Both the position numbers and the translations under genes were made by a program. The notes beneath the pieces are model-generated. The model saw only the letters and a list, made by a program, of their open reading frames with translations, was not told the DNA's origin and did no database searches. A stretch of 6,509 nucleotides of DNA, from the NCBI GenBank assembly GCA_947374315.1, contig CANCBK010000144.1, forward strand, positions 1 through 6,509. Reading direction: 5' to 3'. Shown one piece after another: positions 5,898-6,509 of this stretch (the stretch's first letter is position 1; each line of letters begins with the position of its first letter). Source of the DNA: Burkholderiaceae bacterium. GTDB taxonomy: Bacteria; Pseudomonadota; Gammaproteobacteria; Burkholderiales; Burkholderiaceae.

Positions 5898-6410
5898 ATG
5901 TTTAATAATTTGATACTTGAGCAATTTTTGGCGCTACAAGGCAAGTCTTCAGAATTGACGGGGAATATGAGAAGCATCTCAATCGATATGGGGAAGGAAA
6001 TCATGGAGATTCATCGTAAGGCAGCGCAAGACTTGAGTTCGATGGGGCAGGGTTATTTGAAGAAAATGACCGCTGTTTATGATCCAGCTACGACCCCAAC
6101 GATGTTTGGGGCACATGAGTTTGGGCAGATGTTGGAATATTGGGCTGAATATCAAGGTAGCCTTAAAAAGGCCATTGATCAGGGAAGCCATGCGCTTTTC
6201 AATGAGATGGAAGGTCTATCGACGCAAGCCCGCTATGATCTTGAGAAAATAGTCAATGGATTAACGAATAACGGACCTATAGCAGGCACTCCAATAATGG
6301 CGGCTACTAAAGTCGGGCTGGATATGTTGATGCAGTCCTGTGATCATCTGGCTGAGGCGACCAAAAACACTATGGCAAATATGGAGAAGTTTTCCAATGC
6401 AAAGGCCTAA
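5898..6410 (+). CDS. Phasin family protein, 170 aa
   Basis: Phasins are small amphipathic helical proteins that coat polyhydroxyalkanoate granules in the cytoplasm and control their size and number. The protein looks almost wholly helical, with no signal peptide or membrane segment, and Met, Ala, Gln and Lys are frequent. The opening (FNNLILEQFLALQGKSSEL) resembles the phasin N-terminal helix. A central segment (about 76-107) with repeated aromatic and hydrophobic spacing, and a C-terminal helix (about 134-165) ending in EATKNTMANMEKF, fit the family. The length is near the usual ~170-190. There are no catalytic motifs, as expected. The ATG is fixed by AAGGA 5 bases upstream. The gene is separated from the operon by 106 bases and may have its own promoter. 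Phasins diverge strongly, so this rests on overall character rather than a sharp motif. Confidence 0.72.
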   Translation: MFNNLILEQFLALQGKSSELTGNMRSISIDMGKEIMEIHRKAAQDLSSMGQGYLKKMTAVYDPATTPTMFGAHEFGQMLEYWAEYQGSLKKAIDQGSHALFNEMEGLSTQARYDLEKIVNGLTNNGPIAGTPIMAATKVGLDMLMQSCDHLAEATKNTMANMEKFSNAKA

Positions 6411-6446
6411 TTCATTGCGCATTCAGTTGAGCTGGTGGGCGATGAT

Positions 6447-6509
6447 TTAATTGGATTGCCTGATTGCTTTCTTGGCCATCTCATATCCGGACTTAATCAG
6501 TTTCTGAAT
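6447..6509 (-). CDS. Possible 3' end of a convergent minus-strand gene
   Basis: On the minus strand an open frame enters from the right edge and ends at a TAA (6447-6449), giving a C-terminal tail ...IQKLIKSGYEMAKKAIRQSN. The Lys-rich amphipathic composition looks protein-like and the convergent layout after the phasin stop is sensible. However, only 20 codons are visible, and an open frame of that length is common by chance. The family cannot be recognised. No terminator hairpin is evident in the 36 bases between it and the phasin stop. Confidence 0.3.
   Translation of the reverse strand: MQKLIKSGYEMAKKAIRQSN

Noticed and set aside
6411..6446. Intrinsic terminator after the phasin gene
   Set aside because: Only a 3-bp CAG/CTG stem with wobble extension can be formed, and no T-run follows.
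1..6509. CRISPR arrays, tRNA/rRNA genes, insertion sequences, toxin-antitoxin or phage genes
   Set aside because: No regularly spaced repeats, cloverleaf-like segments, transposase or integrase motifs or terminal inverted repeats were seen; the window is almost fully occupied by ordinary metabolic genes.

Overview
The window looks like chromosomal DNA of a moderately low-GC Gram-negative proteobacterium. A phasin (polyhydroxyalkanoate granule protein) and a periplasmic-type L,D-transpeptidase, both resembling betaproteobacterial versions, point to Burkholderiales, perhaps something like Polynucleobacter. That assignment is inference from protein style and base composition judged by eye. No 16S rRNA, tRNA or other taxonomic marker is present.

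Layout: seven genes run on the plus strand, tightly packed from the left edge to 5791. They are an erythromycin-esterase family protein (cut by the left edge, stop at 845), a thymidine/AMP phosphorylase-like protein (849-2393), a ribose-phosphate pyrophosphokinase homologue (2393-3280), a PyrR-like phosphoribosyltransferase (3316-3885), a second phosphoribosyltransferase of the COG1926 type (3897-4523), an exported L,D-transpeptidase (4536-5399) and a small GNAT acetyltransferase (5396-5791). Junctions range from a 4-base overlap to a 35-base gap, and no terminator is visible inside, so a single operon is likely. A 106-base AT-rich gap with direct and inverted repeats follows, then a phasin gene with its own strong ribosome-binding site (5898-6410). 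The last ~60 bases may hold the 3' end of a convergent minus-strand gene.

How the genes fit together: the centre of the cluster is built around PRPP and ribose phosphates. The phosphorylase splits a nucleoside or nucleotide with phosphate, the pyrophosphokinase makes PRPP, and two phosphoribosyltransferase-fold proteins could use PRPP. This resembles a salvage or base-exchange module separate from the housekeeping prs. The esterase, cell-wall L,D-transpeptidase, acetyltransferase and nearby phasin give the neighbourhood a stress or stationary-phase flavour, but nothing in the sequence proves it. Several start codons were chosen by ribosome-binding-site position: 2393, 3316, 4536 and 5396.
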